The notes beneath the pieces are model-generated. The model searched no databases and was not told the DNA's origin. It was given only the letters and a program-made list of their open reading frames with translations. From an uncultured Litoreibacter sp. (GTDB lineage: Bacteria; Pseudomonadota; Alphaproteobacteria; Rhodobacterales; Rhodobacteraceae), in the NCBI GenBank assembly GCA_947493265.1, contig CANLQL010000004.1:372001-436000 (forward strand): a stretch of DNA of 64,000 nucleotides. Direction: 5' to 3'. Of this stretch, positions 9,990 through 19,170 are shown piece after piece. The position numbers were made by a program, and so were the translations under genes. Each line of letters starts with the position of its first letter. Positions within the stretch are counted from its first letter, which is position 1.

Positions 9990-12299
9990 ATGACCGTCAA
10001 AGAAAATTTCGACACAATGGATTACGGCCCCGCCCCGGAAAGCAAGACGGAGGCGATGGGTTGGCTGGCAACACATAAATCCAAATTTGGCCACTTCATT
10101 AACGGAAGTTTCACAAAGCCTGCCAAATCCTTTGCGACCAAAAATCCGGCCACAGGTGAGGTTTTGGCCAAGATCAGCCAGGCAAGTCAGAAAGACGTCG
10201 ACAGCGCTGTGAAAGCCGCACGCGCAGCGCAGCCGAAATGGGCGTCTCTGTCCGGGTTTGATCGCGCGAAATACCTGTATGCGCTGGCCCGCGCACTTCA
10301 AAAGCACTCCCGGCTTTTTGCGGTTCTTGAGACGCTTGATAATGGCAAACCTATTCGCGAAAGCCGAGATATCGACATCCCACTGGCCCAGCGCCATTTC
10401 TACTATCACGCTGGCATGGCGCAGCTTATGGCGTCCGAGCTGCCAGACCGGGCGCCGCTTGGCGTTTGCGGACAAATCATTCCGTGGAATTTCCCTTTGC
10501 TGATGCTCAGCTGGAAAATCGCGCCCGCATTGGCGATGGGCAATACAGTGGTGTTGAAACCTGCTGAGTACACGTCCCTGACTGCGCTGCTCTTTGCCGA
10601 GATTTGTGCGCAGGTCGGTCTGCCCAAAGGGGTTGTGAATATAGTTACTGGCGACGGAGCAGTGGGCGAAATGATCGTTGGCGCGCAGGTTGATAAGGTG
10701 GCTTTCACTGGCTCCACATCAGTCGGCAAACGCATTCGGGAAGCGACGGCAGGCTCCGGGAAATCCTTGACTTTGGAACTTGGCGGCAAGTCGCCTTACA
10801 TCGTTTTTGACGATGCTGATCTGGACAGTGCTGTTGAAGGACTGGTCGATGCGATCTGGTTCAATCAGGGCCAGGTTTGTTGTGCCGGGTCGCGTCTGTT
10901 GGTCCAGGAAGGCGTGGCTGAGGTGTTCTACCGCAAGCTAAAGCGCCGGATGGACGGGCTGCGCATCGGCGATCCTTTGGACAAGTGCATCGATGTCGGA
11001 GCCGTGGTTGATCCAGTGCAGCTAAATACTATTCAATCCCTCGTAGACGCCAATCAAGACGGCGAAACCTATGTCGCAGCAACGCCCCTGCCCGACGGAT
11101 GCTTCTATCCCCCGACCTTGATAACGGGCCTCAGCCCTGCTGCTGTTCTGATGCAGGAAGAAATCTTCGGCCCGGTTCTGGTCTCCACCACGTTCCGCAC
11201 CCCGAAAGAGGCGTTGGAGATCGCAAACCAGACCCGCTACGGATTAGCGGCGACGGTCTGGACCGAAAACATCAACCTTGCCCTAGAAATCGCCCCAAAG
11301 CTTGTGGCGGGCATTGTTTGGGTGAATGGAACCAACATGTTTGACGCAGCCGCAGGGTTCGGCGGTGTACGTGAAAGTGGCTATGGCCGAGAAGGCGGTT
11401 GGGAAGGTCTGAGCGCATACACCAAGCCGAAGACATCGCCAAAGGCCGCAAAACCTATCGCGGCTTTCGCGGGCAAAGGCACCCTCAGTGATCCGATTGA
11501 TCGGACTGCGAAGCTCTACATTGGCGGCAAACAGGCCCGGCCAGATGCTGGATACTCGCACCTAATATACGGTCCGAAGGGGGACGCGCTGGGGGAAATC
11601 AGCCTTGCCAACCGCAAGGATGTTCGAAATGCCGTTGAAGCAGCAGGTTCGGCAAAATCCTGGTCACAGACAACAGGTCATCTGCGCGCGCAAATCCTTT
11701 ACTATATCGCTGAAAATCTGTCGGCGCGGGCCGATGAGTTTGCCAAGCGGATCAAGGAAATGACCGGCAAACCCGGGATGGCCGAGGTGCAATCAACACT
11801 GGAAACGTTGTTCACGCATGCGGCATGGGCCGACAAATTGGACGGCCAGGTTCATAACGTTCCAATTCGCGGCGTTGCGTTGGCGATGAAAGAGCCTGTC
11901 GGCGTGATCGCCGCCTTGTGCGATGTGCGGCCACTGGCAGGGCTTGTTGAGTGCATCGCCCCGGCCATTGCCATGGGAAACCGGGTGATTGCGGCCGCGT
12001 CAGAGCCGTTTCCGCTGTCAGCAACAGATTTCTACCAAATCCTCGAAACCTCGGATGTGCCGGGCGGTGTTGTGAACATCCTGACCGGACCGCATACCGA
12101 TATTGCATCACATCTGGCTGCGCATAACGACATCGACGCGATGTGGAGCTTTTCTGAAACCGCGCCTGCGCAAGTGATCGAAGCGGCCTCCGCTGGCAAC
12201 CTCAAACGGACCTTTGTGGCCCCCAGACCGGGCACCGCAAAGGAAATGCTCAGCCATGCCACTGAGGTCAAAAACATCTGGGTGCCCTACGGCGAATAG
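9990..12299 (+). CDS. Two-domain aldehyde dehydrogenase, ALDH16 type
   Basis: The protein has 769 residues: a full catalytic ALDH domain (about 1-480) with general base Glu in LELGGKSP and nucleophile Cys in NQGQVCCAGSR, followed by a second, degenerate ALDH domain (about 500-769) with no matching Cys or Glu. This architecture is that of the ALDH16 family, whose bacterial members keep the catalytic Cys that vertebrate ALDH16A1 has lost. Position directly after deoC suggests oxidation of acetaldehyde, or another aldehyde from deoxyribose breakdown, with NAD(P)+. A ribosome site GGGGAC precedes the ATG. A strong terminator follows. Confidence 0.9.
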   Translation: MTVKENFDTMDYGPAPESKTEAMGWLATHKSKFGHFINGSFTKPAKSFATKNPATGEVLAKISQASQKDVDSAVKAARAAQPKWASLSGFDRAKYLYALARALQKHSRLFAVLETLDNGKPIRESRDIDIPLAQRHFYYHAGMAQLMASELPDRAPLGVCGQIIPWNFPLLMLSWKIAPALAMGNTVVLKPAEYTSLTALLFAEICAQVGLPKGVVNIVTGDGAVGEMIVGAQVDKVAFTGSTSVGKRIREATAGSGKSLTLELGGKSPYIVFDDADLDSAVEGLVDAIWFNQGQVCCAGSRLLVQEGVAEVFYRKLKRRMDGLRIGDPLDKCIDVGAVVDPVQLNTIQSLVDANQDGETYVAATPLPDGCFYPPTLITGLSPAAVLMQEEIFGPVLVSTTFRTPKEALEIANQTRYGLAATVWTENINLALEIAPKLVAGIVWVNGTNMFDAAAGFGGVRESGYGREGGWEGLSAYTKPKTSPKAAKPIAAFAGKGTLSDPIDRTAKLYIGGKQARPDAGYSHLIYGPKGDALGEISLANRKDVRNAVEAAGSAKSWSQTTGHLRAQILYYIAENLSARADEFAKRIKEMTGKPGMAEVQSTLETLFTHAAWADKLDGQVHNVPIRGVALAMKEPVGVIAALCDVRPLAGLVECIAPAIAMGNRVIAAASEPFPLSATDFYQILETSDVPGGVVNILTGPHTDIASHLAAHNDIDAMWSFSETAPAQVIEAASAGNLKRTFVAPRPGTAKEMLSHATEVKNIWVPYGE

Positions 12300-12310
12300 T
12301 TATGCGACGA

Positions 12311-12338
12311 AAAACGCCCCGAAATATCGGGGCGTTTT
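12311..12338. terminator. Bidirectional intrinsic terminator
   Basis: A perfect 12-base-pair stem (AAAACGCCCCGA / TCGGGGCGTTTT) with an AATA loop lies between the convergent ALDH and aquaporin genes. T-runs on both strands mean it can end transcription from either side. Confidence 0.9.
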
Positions 12339-12367
12339 CTAACTTTTAACAGTGCTCAAGAATAGGC

Positions 12368-13069
12368 TTACAGCGCTGTGATGCGTGCTTTGTGAAGCAT
12401 CCCGCCAATCGCTCCGCCAAGGAGCGGCGCAACAATGAAGAGCCACAATTGACCTATCGCAGTGCCCCCTACAAAGAGGGCTGGACCGATTGATCGCGCG
12501 GGGTTCACGGATGTCCCGGTGACGGTAATTCCGACAAGATGGATCATTACCAGCGTCAAACCGATCACAAGTCCAGCCACGATAGGGGCCGCTGGGGTTT
12601 CTTCCGTTACCCCCAGAATGACCACTAGGAAAACCGCCGTTGCAACAACCTCAAAGATAAACGCAGAGATCATAAAGAACTCCCCACCATAGCCTTCGCC
12701 CCAACCGTTTTGACCCAGACCGTTGGCCGCGATGTCGTAGCCCCCAACAGTATTGCTTGCCATTGTCAGGATTAGACCTGCGGCGATGATGGCCCCGATG
12801 GTTTGGGAAATGGCGTAACCGATGAAATCAGCGCCCGACATCCGCCCTGCAACCAATGCACCCATCGAAACGGCCGGGTTCAGATGCGCGCCGGATACCT
12901 GACCGATGGAGTAGGCCATTGCCACAACAGCGATGCCAAAGGCGAAACTGATCCCTGTAATGGAGATCGCGTCAGCGACACCAATGCCACCACCCGCCAA
13001 GACCGCAGACCCAACACCAAAAAAGACCAAGGTGAAGGTGCCGATCATTTCAGCAAAATATTTTTTCAT
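12368..13069 (-). CDS. aqpZ: Aquaporin Z-type water channel
   Basis: The ORF extends to 13138, but ATG 13069 follows a GAGAGG ribosome site and gives the typical MKKYFAEMIGTFTLVFFG start (233 aa). Six membrane helices and both half-helix NPA motifs are present (HLNPAVSMG and SVNPARSIGPA). The Arg after the second NPA and the small residues around it favour a water-selective aquaporin over a glycerol facilitator. It is a stand-alone gene in the inner membrane, ended by the bidirectional terminator. Confidence 0.92.
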   Translation of the reverse strand: MKKYFAEMIGTFTLVFFGVGSAVLAGGGIGVADAISITGISFAFGIAVVAMAYSIGQVSGAHLNPAVSMGALVAGRMSGADFIGYAISQTIGAIIAAGLILTMASNTVGGYDIAANGLGQNGWGEGYGGEFFMISAFIFEVVATAVFLVVILGVTEETPAAPIVAGLVIGLTLVMIHLVGITVTGTSVNPARSIGPALFVGGTAIGQLWLFIVAPLLGGAIGGMLHKARITAL

Positions 13070-13177
13070 AAATTCTCTCCCTCTCTGCCGATTGAATTCG
13101 GCCTTTGCGCTTTCTCTATGGATCACAGGAATGCGCAAAGTTATGGGAGAATCGAGCCGATCTTCCCCGACGCTTGC

Positions 13178-13852
13178 TTAAACGCGGGGTTTGCCCCTCC
13201 ATGTATCCAGCCACGCTTTGAAGCGGCCCCAAACACCTGTTGCTTGATCACGGGCCGCATCGGCACGCGCGTCGACGGCATCCCAGGTCTCACCGGCATC
13301 TTCTAAAAGCGGGTCGATTTTCGAGCGGCGAAACCACTGCGTCAAACGATAGAACCCAAGACAGAGGCCTGCGAAAATGATCAGGATCAGGATGTTGAAC
13401 CACGGGATCAGGCGTTGTTCCGGGTCATCGATCGGGCGCACACCGACAGCGTTTGGAAAAATCGACAGGAATTCATTTCGCCAACCGTAATGCGTGACAA
13501 CAACCCATTGTGGCGTCCCTTTCGGACTGACAAGATCAGCAGCCTCGGTTTGCAGGTTCGACGAGTCGAGCTTGAAATAAGGCGGCCAGCCCCAGCCAGT
13601 ATCTTCGTTGCGGTAAACCATGACACGGCCATTCGTGCGCACAGTATTGATGAAGCGCACATCACGATTTGCACCTGTTGCCTCCTGACCCGTGTCCGCC
13701 CCCGCCCAGAAGATAGAATTCTCGCCGAAGTCGACACGACGCACTTCTGTTTCGACAATTCGCGCGATATCGCGCTGCGGCAACGTGTAGTGAAAGAAGC
13801 TGGCGATCAGCAGCCAGAAGATAATCCAAAAGGTCCATTTGACATAACGCAT
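13178..13852 (-). CDS. DUF1523 family membrane protein
   Basis: This is a 224-residue protein with an N-terminal membrane anchor (WTFWIIFWLLIASFFHYTLP), an extracytoplasmic domain of ~130 residues containing WVVVTHYGWRNEFLS, a second membrane helix near residue 150 (WFNILILIIFAGLCLGFY) and a short charged C-terminal tail. I recognise it as DUF1523, a family of unknown function common in Rhodobacterales. It is the last gene of a nine-gene minus-strand operon, 10 bases after the preceding small membrane protein. Confidence 0.7.
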   Translation of the reverse strand: MRYVKWTFWIIFWLLIASFFHYTLPQRDIARIVETEVRRVDFGENSIFWAGADTGQEATGANRDVRFINTVRTNGRVMVYRNEDTGWGWPPYFKLDSSNLQTEAADLVSPKGTPQWVVVTHYGWRNEFLSIFPNAVGVRPIDDPEQRLIPWFNILILIIFAGLCLGFYRLTQWFRRSKIDPLLEDAGETWDAVDARADAARDQATGVWGRFKAWLDTWRGKPRV

Positions 13853-13862
13853 GGCAGCTTCC

Positions 13863-14132
13863 TTACATAAAGTTCATGACATAGACCAAGACCGCGATAA
13901 CCGCGTAAGGCACTATGAAAACGCCAAAAATCAGCTTCCGACGGAGGGAGCCGTCATAGTTTGAAAGTCCGGTTTCGATGAACGCGTCGCGGTCGCCCGT
14001 CATACCTTCTTCGTCCCATTCTTCACCAAGCTTGGTCCGCCTGACAGAGCGCGACCACGCCGATAGCACAAAATAGACGACCAGCATGACGAGGAAGGCA
14101 AAGAAGGCCAACCTGAGTATTCCGATGATCAT
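13863..14132 (-). CDS. Small membrane protein, 89 aa
   Basis: The ORF opens at 14156, but ATG 14132 has a strong AGGAGGGG ribosome site and overlaps the upstream stop by four bases (ATGA), so I choose MIIGILRLAFFAF. There are two membrane helices, at about 5-25 and 65-87, joined by a charged loop with GEEWDEEGMTGDRDAF. No family is recognised. Coupling to the genes on both sides suggests a subunit of a membrane complex. Confidence 0.65.
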   Translation of the reverse strand: MIIGILRLAFFAFLVMLVVYFVLSAWSRSVRRTKLGEEWDEEGMTGDRDAFIETGLSNYDGSLRRKLIFGVFIVPYAVIAVLVYVMNFM

Positions 14133-15469
14133 TTGCCCCTCCTGATACTGCCCCAAGGGCCCACAACGTCAACTAAATCAACTTCGTCCGGTCCGGTCAT
14201 CGAGGCCTCCCGCCCGAACAAGGCTTCGCGCGCTCCGGCCTTGTCGACCTGATATTCCCGTTCAAGGAAATCTGCCACGAAGGCCTTCTTTGGATCAGGC
14301 CAGCTACGATACAGCGCATAGAATAACTCTTTATGGCAAATGAACAATTGGCGGATATCCAACGGTGTCAGTTCTGCCAATAGACGGTTCACCAGATCGC
14401 GGTCAGCATGCGGCTTCGCACGCAGCGTGTAGAAGTACGCCGGATGCTCTGACGTGATGCGCGGGAAGGAACCGCCACCTTCCGCCCAGCGCAACAACCT
14501 ATTCAGGCCGTGGAAGGCTTCCGGCAATTCGCTGCTATAGCGGCGCGCAAGTTGGCGCAGATCCCGTCTGTTCGCACCTTCCAACGGTGCCCCCAGAGAG
14601 GCCGCCACATCAACCGTGACGAAGTCCATTTTCTGGCGGATGATCGCCGCCGCATCCAGACCTTTGATACCGATAATCGGCTCTGCCAGGTCGTTCATTT
14701 CCAGAAACGCCGCAATCTGGTTTCGATCATTCAAATCCATCATGAACGGGATCGGCAATTTGCCAAGCGCGTCCTTACCACCGACAGAAATTGCGGCCGG
14801 ATGTTCGGCTTCACGGAAAACATAGAGACCACCGAAATGTTCGGTCCAGAAATTCTTCTGCTCAAAACTGGTCTCTTTCAGTGTAATCGGCGCGCGTGTG
14901 ACATCCCCGGTTTTCCGGGCAAGACCAATCATTTCCGCAATCAGCACGTCGTCCCACCAGGCGTCCTCGCGGGTTTTGAAATCCTCGATCATACGGGCCA
15001 ATTTCCCAGCCTGAGAGACATGCGCCTCCGTTGTGTCCGCTTCGACCGTGATCTTGCGAATGTCGAACAGATCAGCGGCCTCACTTACGCGGTAGACAGA
15101 GTTTAACAACTCGCCCGCAACCGCATCGCGCGCCGTCAGTGCAAAAAGCTGGTTTTCATTGTCTTCGATAAACTGGCGCAGAATACCGCGGGACGTGGAA
15201 AACTTCGCCTCTAGCAGAGGTGCAGTTTTTTGTTCCGTCGACAAAAGAATGAACTGACGATTGCAACCATTTGGGTTGAGATAGAGCGGATCGCCCAACT
15301 CATCCCCGACCTCCGGTGCGAACCCAGAGATATCGATGTGAAAATCGGTCAGGTTGGTGGTTTTGCCCGTCAGATGTTTCAACGCGCGATTATAGCGTTC
15401 CACCAAAGAGGGGCTGCTGACATGAAACAGGTTGCCATACATCAGGCCTTTTCGAATCAATCGCATCAT
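14129..15469 (-). CDS. Hypothetical protein, 446 aa, AAA operon
   Basis: The listed ORF starts at 15595, but ATG 15469 overlaps the upstream stop as ATGA and gives MMRLIRKGLMYGNLFHV, so it is preferred. The protein is soluble with mixed helices and strands and no membrane segment. Recognisable stretches are DFHIDISGFAPEVGDEL near 45, EDAWWDDVLIAEMIGLA near 195 and ELTPLDIRQLFICHKELF near 390. From memory I think Rhodobacteraceae annotations label this family DUF6638, but I cannot confirm it. It is embedded between small membrane proteins in the AAA ATPase operon. Confidence 0.6.
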   Translation of the reverse strand: MMRLIRKGLMYGNLFHVSSPSLVERYNRALKHLTGKTTNLTDFHIDISGFAPEVGDELGDPLYLNPNGCNRQFILLSTEQKTAPLLEAKFSTSRGILRQFIEDNENQLFALTARDAVAGELLNSVYRVSEAADLFDIRKITVEADTTEAHVSQAGKLARMIEDFKTREDAWWDDVLIAEMIGLARKTGDVTRAPITLKETSFEQKNFWTEHFGGLYVFREAEHPAAISVGGKDALGKLPIPFMMDLNDRNQIAAFLEMNDLAEPIIGIKGLDAAAIIRQKMDFVTVDVAASLGAPLEGANRRDLRQLARRYSSELPEAFHGLNRLLRWAEGGGSFPRITSEHPAYFYTLRAKPHADRDLVNRLLAELTPLDIRQLFICHKELFYALYRSWPDPKKAFVADFLEREYQVDKAGAREALFGREASMTGPDEVDLVDVVGPWGSIRRGK

Positions 15470-15702
15470 GAGCGGCGGGCCTTCGCGAGTTTCAACGTCA
15501 AGGCGATAAAGCCCCCGCCGATCCAGATGGCAATGGCGAACATGATCAGGAAGCTGAAATAGACCTCCCAGTAACCATCTGATGCATGGAAGCAATTGAT
15601 ATCGCGTGCTGTCCAGAACCCGCAGACAGACCCCGCTACAAGCCAGGCAACCACAAATGGTGCCAGCACCACCAGAACCGCTATGGCATGCAGCTTCGTC
15701 AT
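15466..15702 (-). CDS. Small membrane protein, 78 aa
   Basis: The start is ATG 15702 (MTKLHAIAVLVVLAPFVVAW), which overlaps the upstream stop by four bases; the longer ORF from 15783 is not needed. There are two membrane helices (about 5-25 and 48-68), with two Cys (GSVCGFW and NCFHASDGYW) in the connecting segment, which may lie outside the cytoplasm. No family is recognised. It is coupled to the genes on both sides by ATGA overlaps. Confidence 0.62.
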   Translation of the reverse strand: MTKLHAIAVLVVLAPFVVAWLVAGSVCGFWTARDINCFHASDGYWEVYFSFLIMFAIAIWIGGGFIALTLKLAKARRS

Positions 15703-16010
15703 GAATTCAACACACGTTTTGCGCGCACGATATAGGCAATCACCATGATCGGCACCCAAACCATTGCCGTGATCCAGGTCCAATACCAGGCCCAGCTTCC
15801 CAATGCAGCGACACCGCCATCATTCATCATCACAGCACCAAGCCACAGCATGTGAACGGCAAATATGCCTGCACCGGCCCAGATTATGCAATAGACCATC
15901 GCCATGCCGAACTCCGCGGGCGACGTCGCGGGGCGTTTGGCAAACCACAGCCCCATCGCCAGTCCGATCAACATAGGCGCAAGCCAGGCAAGGCTAATGG
16001 CAACAATCAT
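15699..16010 (-). CDS. Membrane protein, 103 aa
   Basis: ATG 16010 (MIVAISLAWLAPMLIGLAMG) has a GGAG ribosome site and lies 16 bases after the AAA ATPase stop, so it is a better start than 16076. Three hydrophobic helices are visible, with the Trp-rich stretch SWAWYWTWITAMVW before the last one. No family is recognised. It is the first of three small membrane proteins that follow the ATPase in the operon. Confidence 0.62.
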   Translation of the reverse strand: MIVAISLAWLAPMLIGLAMGLWFAKRPATSPAEFGMAMVYCIIWAGAGIFAVHMLWLGAVMMNDGGVAALGSWAWYWTWITAMVWVPIMVIAYIVRAKRVLNS

Positions 16011-16026
16011 GACAGGCTCCGATTGC

Positions 16027-17973
16027 TCACGATTTGCTCTCCAGATAGCGCCGCTTCGCTTCTTCGGTCCGGCCAAAATCGCGGATCATGTTCTCAATCG
16101 CCACTTCGTCAGATTTATCCGCATAGCGGAATTCGCTATCGGCGTAGCGGTTGATCTCCTGAATTACCATTTCCACCGTGATTGGCTGGCGCAACTCTTC
16201 GATCATACCGCGTTTTTCGTCGTAATTCTTGAACAGGAAAAGATCCGGGTCATCCATCCACTCATCCGGCAATTCGAAATCCATCGCGCGGACTTTAACC
16301 GCATCTGTGATGTTCTTGATCGCCCGCCCTGTGAAACGTTCATCGGCTTCCTGAATACCCTTGAGATACGTTCCCAGCTTGGCAATCGTATCCAGCTTGC
16401 CGATATCTTTGGACACACGATCGAACACCCGCTCCAACCCGGCTTCATGAGGACGTGCATGGCTTTCAAAACTGGCCGCAACAGCTTTCTTGATTTCCTG
16501 AGCGGCAAAGACCTCGTGCTCACCCACAGGGATGTCGTGGTTCTTGCCCATCAACAGATAGAGAATGTCGATATAGTCATCCCGCGTAATTGGCCCATCG
16601 ACCAGGAAACGTGCACCAGCGCGCTGGCGAAGCGCGTCGTCCACATTCTCCGGATAGTTTGAGAACATCCCGAACGTGCAGTTGCCACGCACCACCGTAT
16701 TGGCTCCCGCGAAACTCTCCATCAGCACAGCCGTGATCTCCAACTGGCCCGCGCTGGACTGACGGTCGCCCCGCTTGCCGGCCAACTGATCGATATCGTC
16801 GATGGTTCCAAAACCGATCACATTGGGATCAATGATGTTGTTGATAAAGGCCTTGGCGTTCTGACCGGATTTCCCTTGATAACTGTCTATATTATCCGTG
16901 CTGAGGTTCTGGTACCGAAACGCGTAGCCAGCCGTTTCGCAATACCCTTGGATCAACCCTGCCATCATCTGAATAAGCGTGGTTTTCCCGGTCCCGGGCT
17001 TGCCATCGCCCATGAAGGTGAAAATGAAGCCGCCGAGTTCGGCAAACGGGTTCAGTTTGCGCTCAAAATCATAGGCCATCAGCATCTTCGACAGCTTCAT
17101 CGCCTGATATTTGGCAATATGGTTCCCCACAACCTCGTTGGGCTTTTTGAAGGTCATCGTCAGGGTCGATCCTTTGCCCCGTGCCGCTGGTGTGAAGCCG
17201 CTGATTGTCAGATCATCTGCCTCAATCCTGTACGCTGACGAATGGAACGCTTCCAGACGAGGCGCGTTTTGTGCGCGCAATGCAACCTTTTCCATCAACT
17301 GCTCGGCATAGGCCAAAACTGTCGCCACCAGTTGACCATCATCACCGGCAAATAACGCAAGGTCCTGGTCCAGCTCCCACAAACTTCCATGCAGCGCCAA
17401 CAAGGCATTGTCCGTCAAAACCTCTTCGACAGCGCCGATTTCCACGGTCACTTCTGACGCATTTGACGCCAGCAAGAAGGCCACCGCATTGCCAAACGCA
17501 TAAGTGCTCGCCAAGGCTTCCGCCGCCAACAGCTCGCCAAACTCAGCCTTTTTTGCATCACTCAGACGGCCCGCAAGATTTTCGCGTTTCAACTCCGCCA
17601 GCCCCGTGGCTTCCGAATAGGCCTCCCCGATCGCCAACCCGATTGCCAAGGCGCGCCGCAGCCCCTGCAAAACCGACGCCTGCACCGCTGACGGCAATGC
17701 GTCTTCGCCAACAGCCTCGATCCGCTCGATCAAACGCACACCTTCTGGCCGTGCGGTCGACCGTGTTACAAGACCGGGTGTCGTCGATCGGAACCGCCGA
17801 CGGGTGCCCAAGCCCGAAGACCTCTCAGCAGCTGCCACCTCCGTCGATGGCGCGTCCTTGGCCTTTGCAATGCGCGGCGTATGGTCCACGCCTTCCAACA
17901 TCGCCACCGCAGCACCGTAATGGGCGCGGATTTCATCTTCTTTCAACTCCATCAGATCAGCGGATACACTCAC
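16027..17973 (-). CDS. AAA+ ATPase of unknown role
   Basis: The protein has 648 residues. The N-terminal ~300 are mostly helical and not recognised. The AAA core starts near 300: Walker A GKPGTGKTT (about 324-332), Walker B IGFGTIDDID (about 386-395), sensor-1 region FGMFSNYPENVDDA (435-447), and an arginine-finger segment LRQRAG (448-453). The SNYPENVDDALRQR stretch is typical of classic AAA remodelling ATPases, which form rings that unfold or disassemble proteins. There is no protease or membrane segment. The gene stands in an operon with a long coiled-coil protein and small membrane proteins, so I infer a role in remodelling a membrane-bound coiled-coil assembly. Confidence 0.72.
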   Translation of the reverse strand: MSVSADLMELKEDEIRAHYGAAVAMLEGVDHTPRIAKAKDAPSTEVAAAERSSGLGTRRRFRSTTPGLVTRSTARPEGVRLIERIEAVGEDALPSAVQASVLQGLRRALAIGLAIGEAYSEATGLAELKRENLAGRLSDAKKAEFGELLAAEALASTYAFGNAVAFLLASNASEVTVEIGAVEEVLTDNALLALHGSLWELDQDLALFAGDDGQLVATVLAYAEQLMEKVALRAQNAPRLEAFHSSAYRIEADDLTISGFTPAARGKGSTLTMTFKKPNEVVGNHIAKYQAMKLSKMLMAYDFERKLNPFAELGGFIFTFMGDGKPGTGKTTLIQMMAGLIQGYCETAGYAFRYQNLSTDNIDSYQGKSGQNAKAFINNIIDPNVIGFGTIDDIDQLAGKRGDRQSSAGQLEITAVLMESFAGANTVVRGNCTFGMFSNYPENVDDALRQRAGARFLVDGPITRDDYIDILYLLMGKNHDIPVGEHEVFAAQEIKKAVAASFESHARPHEAGLERVFDRVSKDIGKLDTIAKLGTYLKGIQEADERFTGRAIKNITDAVKVRAMDFELPDEWMDDPDLFLFKNYDEKRGMIEELRQPITVEMVIQEINRYADSEFRYADKSDEVAIENMIRDFGRTEEAKRRYLESKS

Positions 17974-17991
17974 GCAAATCTCCTTCTTCTT

Positions 17992-18015
17992 GCAAAAAAT
18001 ACCTCCGCCGGAGGC
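17992..18015 (-). terminator. Terminator-like repeat inside the AAA operon (copy 1)
   Basis: On the minus strand this reads GCCTCCGGCGGAGG followed by TATTTTTTGC: a short GC stem and a T-run. It sits in the 66-base gap between the 376-aa gene and the AAA ATPase gene. The same element recurs at 21798. It may partly end transcription inside the operon and so lower expression of the ATPase and downstream genes. Confidence 0.6.
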
Positions 18016-18039
18016 GCACTTACGTCAAAATCAATCCTG

Positions 18040-19170
18040 TCATCGATAGCTGACGACCCGGCCTGCCGGGCTGACAACAAATTTCCGCACTGTTTCAAAC
18101 CCTGCCGGGCGCTTTTCTTCCAGAACTTGAAAGGGTTTCTGTGGCAAAATCAATGAGCGCGAGATCGACGTCGCCCCCGTCTCGGCCCCGCGTCCAGCAA
18201 ACGGATCAAGCTTGAATATCTCCCGCTCCACCTGCCCGAACCAGCCTTTTTTTTCCATCTCTACCCGCTCGGAATGCAAGTCCTCTACTGTCCAGGCCAA
18301 CGCCCAATCTTCCCCTGGCGCGCCTTGCGCTTCTTCCAAAACACCCCGGATCGGGCCGGATTGGCGCGTGAATGTGTGGCTGTACATCGGACCCAGATGG
18401 ATGCGCCGCAACCGTTTGGGATGCAGGTCATCAAAATCGCGATCAAAGCCTTGCGCAATGGTCAGAAGTTTCAATCCACCCGTTGCCTGCGCGCTCAGAT
18501 GGGCCTGTACAGCAGGCCAGCGCCGCGCATCTTTCGGCAAACCTGTTTCGCCGGTATCTTCCAAATCCATCAGGTAAAGCGTTGGCACATTTTGCTGTGT
18601 GTCATAGACCGCCCAATGCACCAGATACGTCCGGCGATCGTCTTTGTTTCCCGTCCAAAGTGTCTCAGGATCATTGGTTGGCCAAAACAGCTTTCCGCGC
18701 GCCAAAGCCTCATAGTATAGCCGCTGCGACATCGCAAATTGCAATTTCGTGGGGATCTGCAACTGCCCAACAATCTCGCGGATCATTTCGTCTTTCAACT
18801 CGGAGGCTGAGCGCATCCCCTTCAGGTGGCGTTCCGCCTGCTGTGCGTCATTGGCCATCTTGATGACCTCGGCAAATACCGGGAACCCGCTTTCGATCTT
18901 GTCAATTGTAAGGGAGCCGAAAAACTGCCCCGTATCACGCCCCGTCAGCAAATACTTGTGGCTGAGCGCCCGAAATGTCCGCGCGATCCGTGCAACATAG
19001 TCCGAGATGATCGACACATCGGTTTTAGAAAAAACCCGCTCCGCCTCCATCTCAGCCGCCACACGGCCCAAATGCCCGGTAATACGCTCAAACTTTGCAA
19101 AATAGCGGCGCGCTGCCAGGTCATCAGTGATGCCTGCATGGTCTTGGGTAAGGTCTATTTCTTCACTCAT
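18040..19170 (-). CDS. Hypothetical protein, 376 aa, AAA operon
   Basis: This is a soluble protein: a helical first third (FAKFERITGHLGRVAAEMEAE) and a beta-rich remainder with RRTYLVHWAVYDTQQNVPTLYLMDLED and KRLRRIHLGPMYSHTFT. No signal peptide, membrane segment or known catalytic motif is visible. The ATG follows the stop of the small membrane gene with no gap, indicating coupling. I do not recognise the family. In this operon it could be an adaptor for the ATPase, which is inference from position only. Confidence 0.58.
   Translation of the reverse strand: MSEEIDLTQDHAGITDDLAARRYFAKFERITGHLGRVAAEMEAERVFSKTDVSIISDYVARIARTFRALSHKYLLTGRDTGQFFGSLTIDKIESGFPVFAEVIKMANDAQQAERHLKGMRSASELKDEMIREIVGQLQIPTKLQFAMSQRLYYEALARGKLFWPTNDPETLWTGNKDDRRTYLVHWAVYDTQQNVPTLYLMDLEDTGETGLPKDARRWPAVQAHLSAQATGGLKLLTIAQGFDRDFDDLHPKRLRRIHLGPMYSHTFTRQSGPIRGVLEEAQGAPGEDWALAWTVEDLHSERVEMEKKGWFGQVEREIFKLDPFAGRGAETGATSISRSLILPQKPFQVLEEKRPAGFETVRKFVVSPAGRVVSYR

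Noticed and set aside
14510-15106. 198-aa plus-strand ORF
   Set aside because: It is antisense to the 446-aa operon gene, with no ribosome site or recognisable domain; the minus-strand gene is fixed by ATGA overlaps on both sides.
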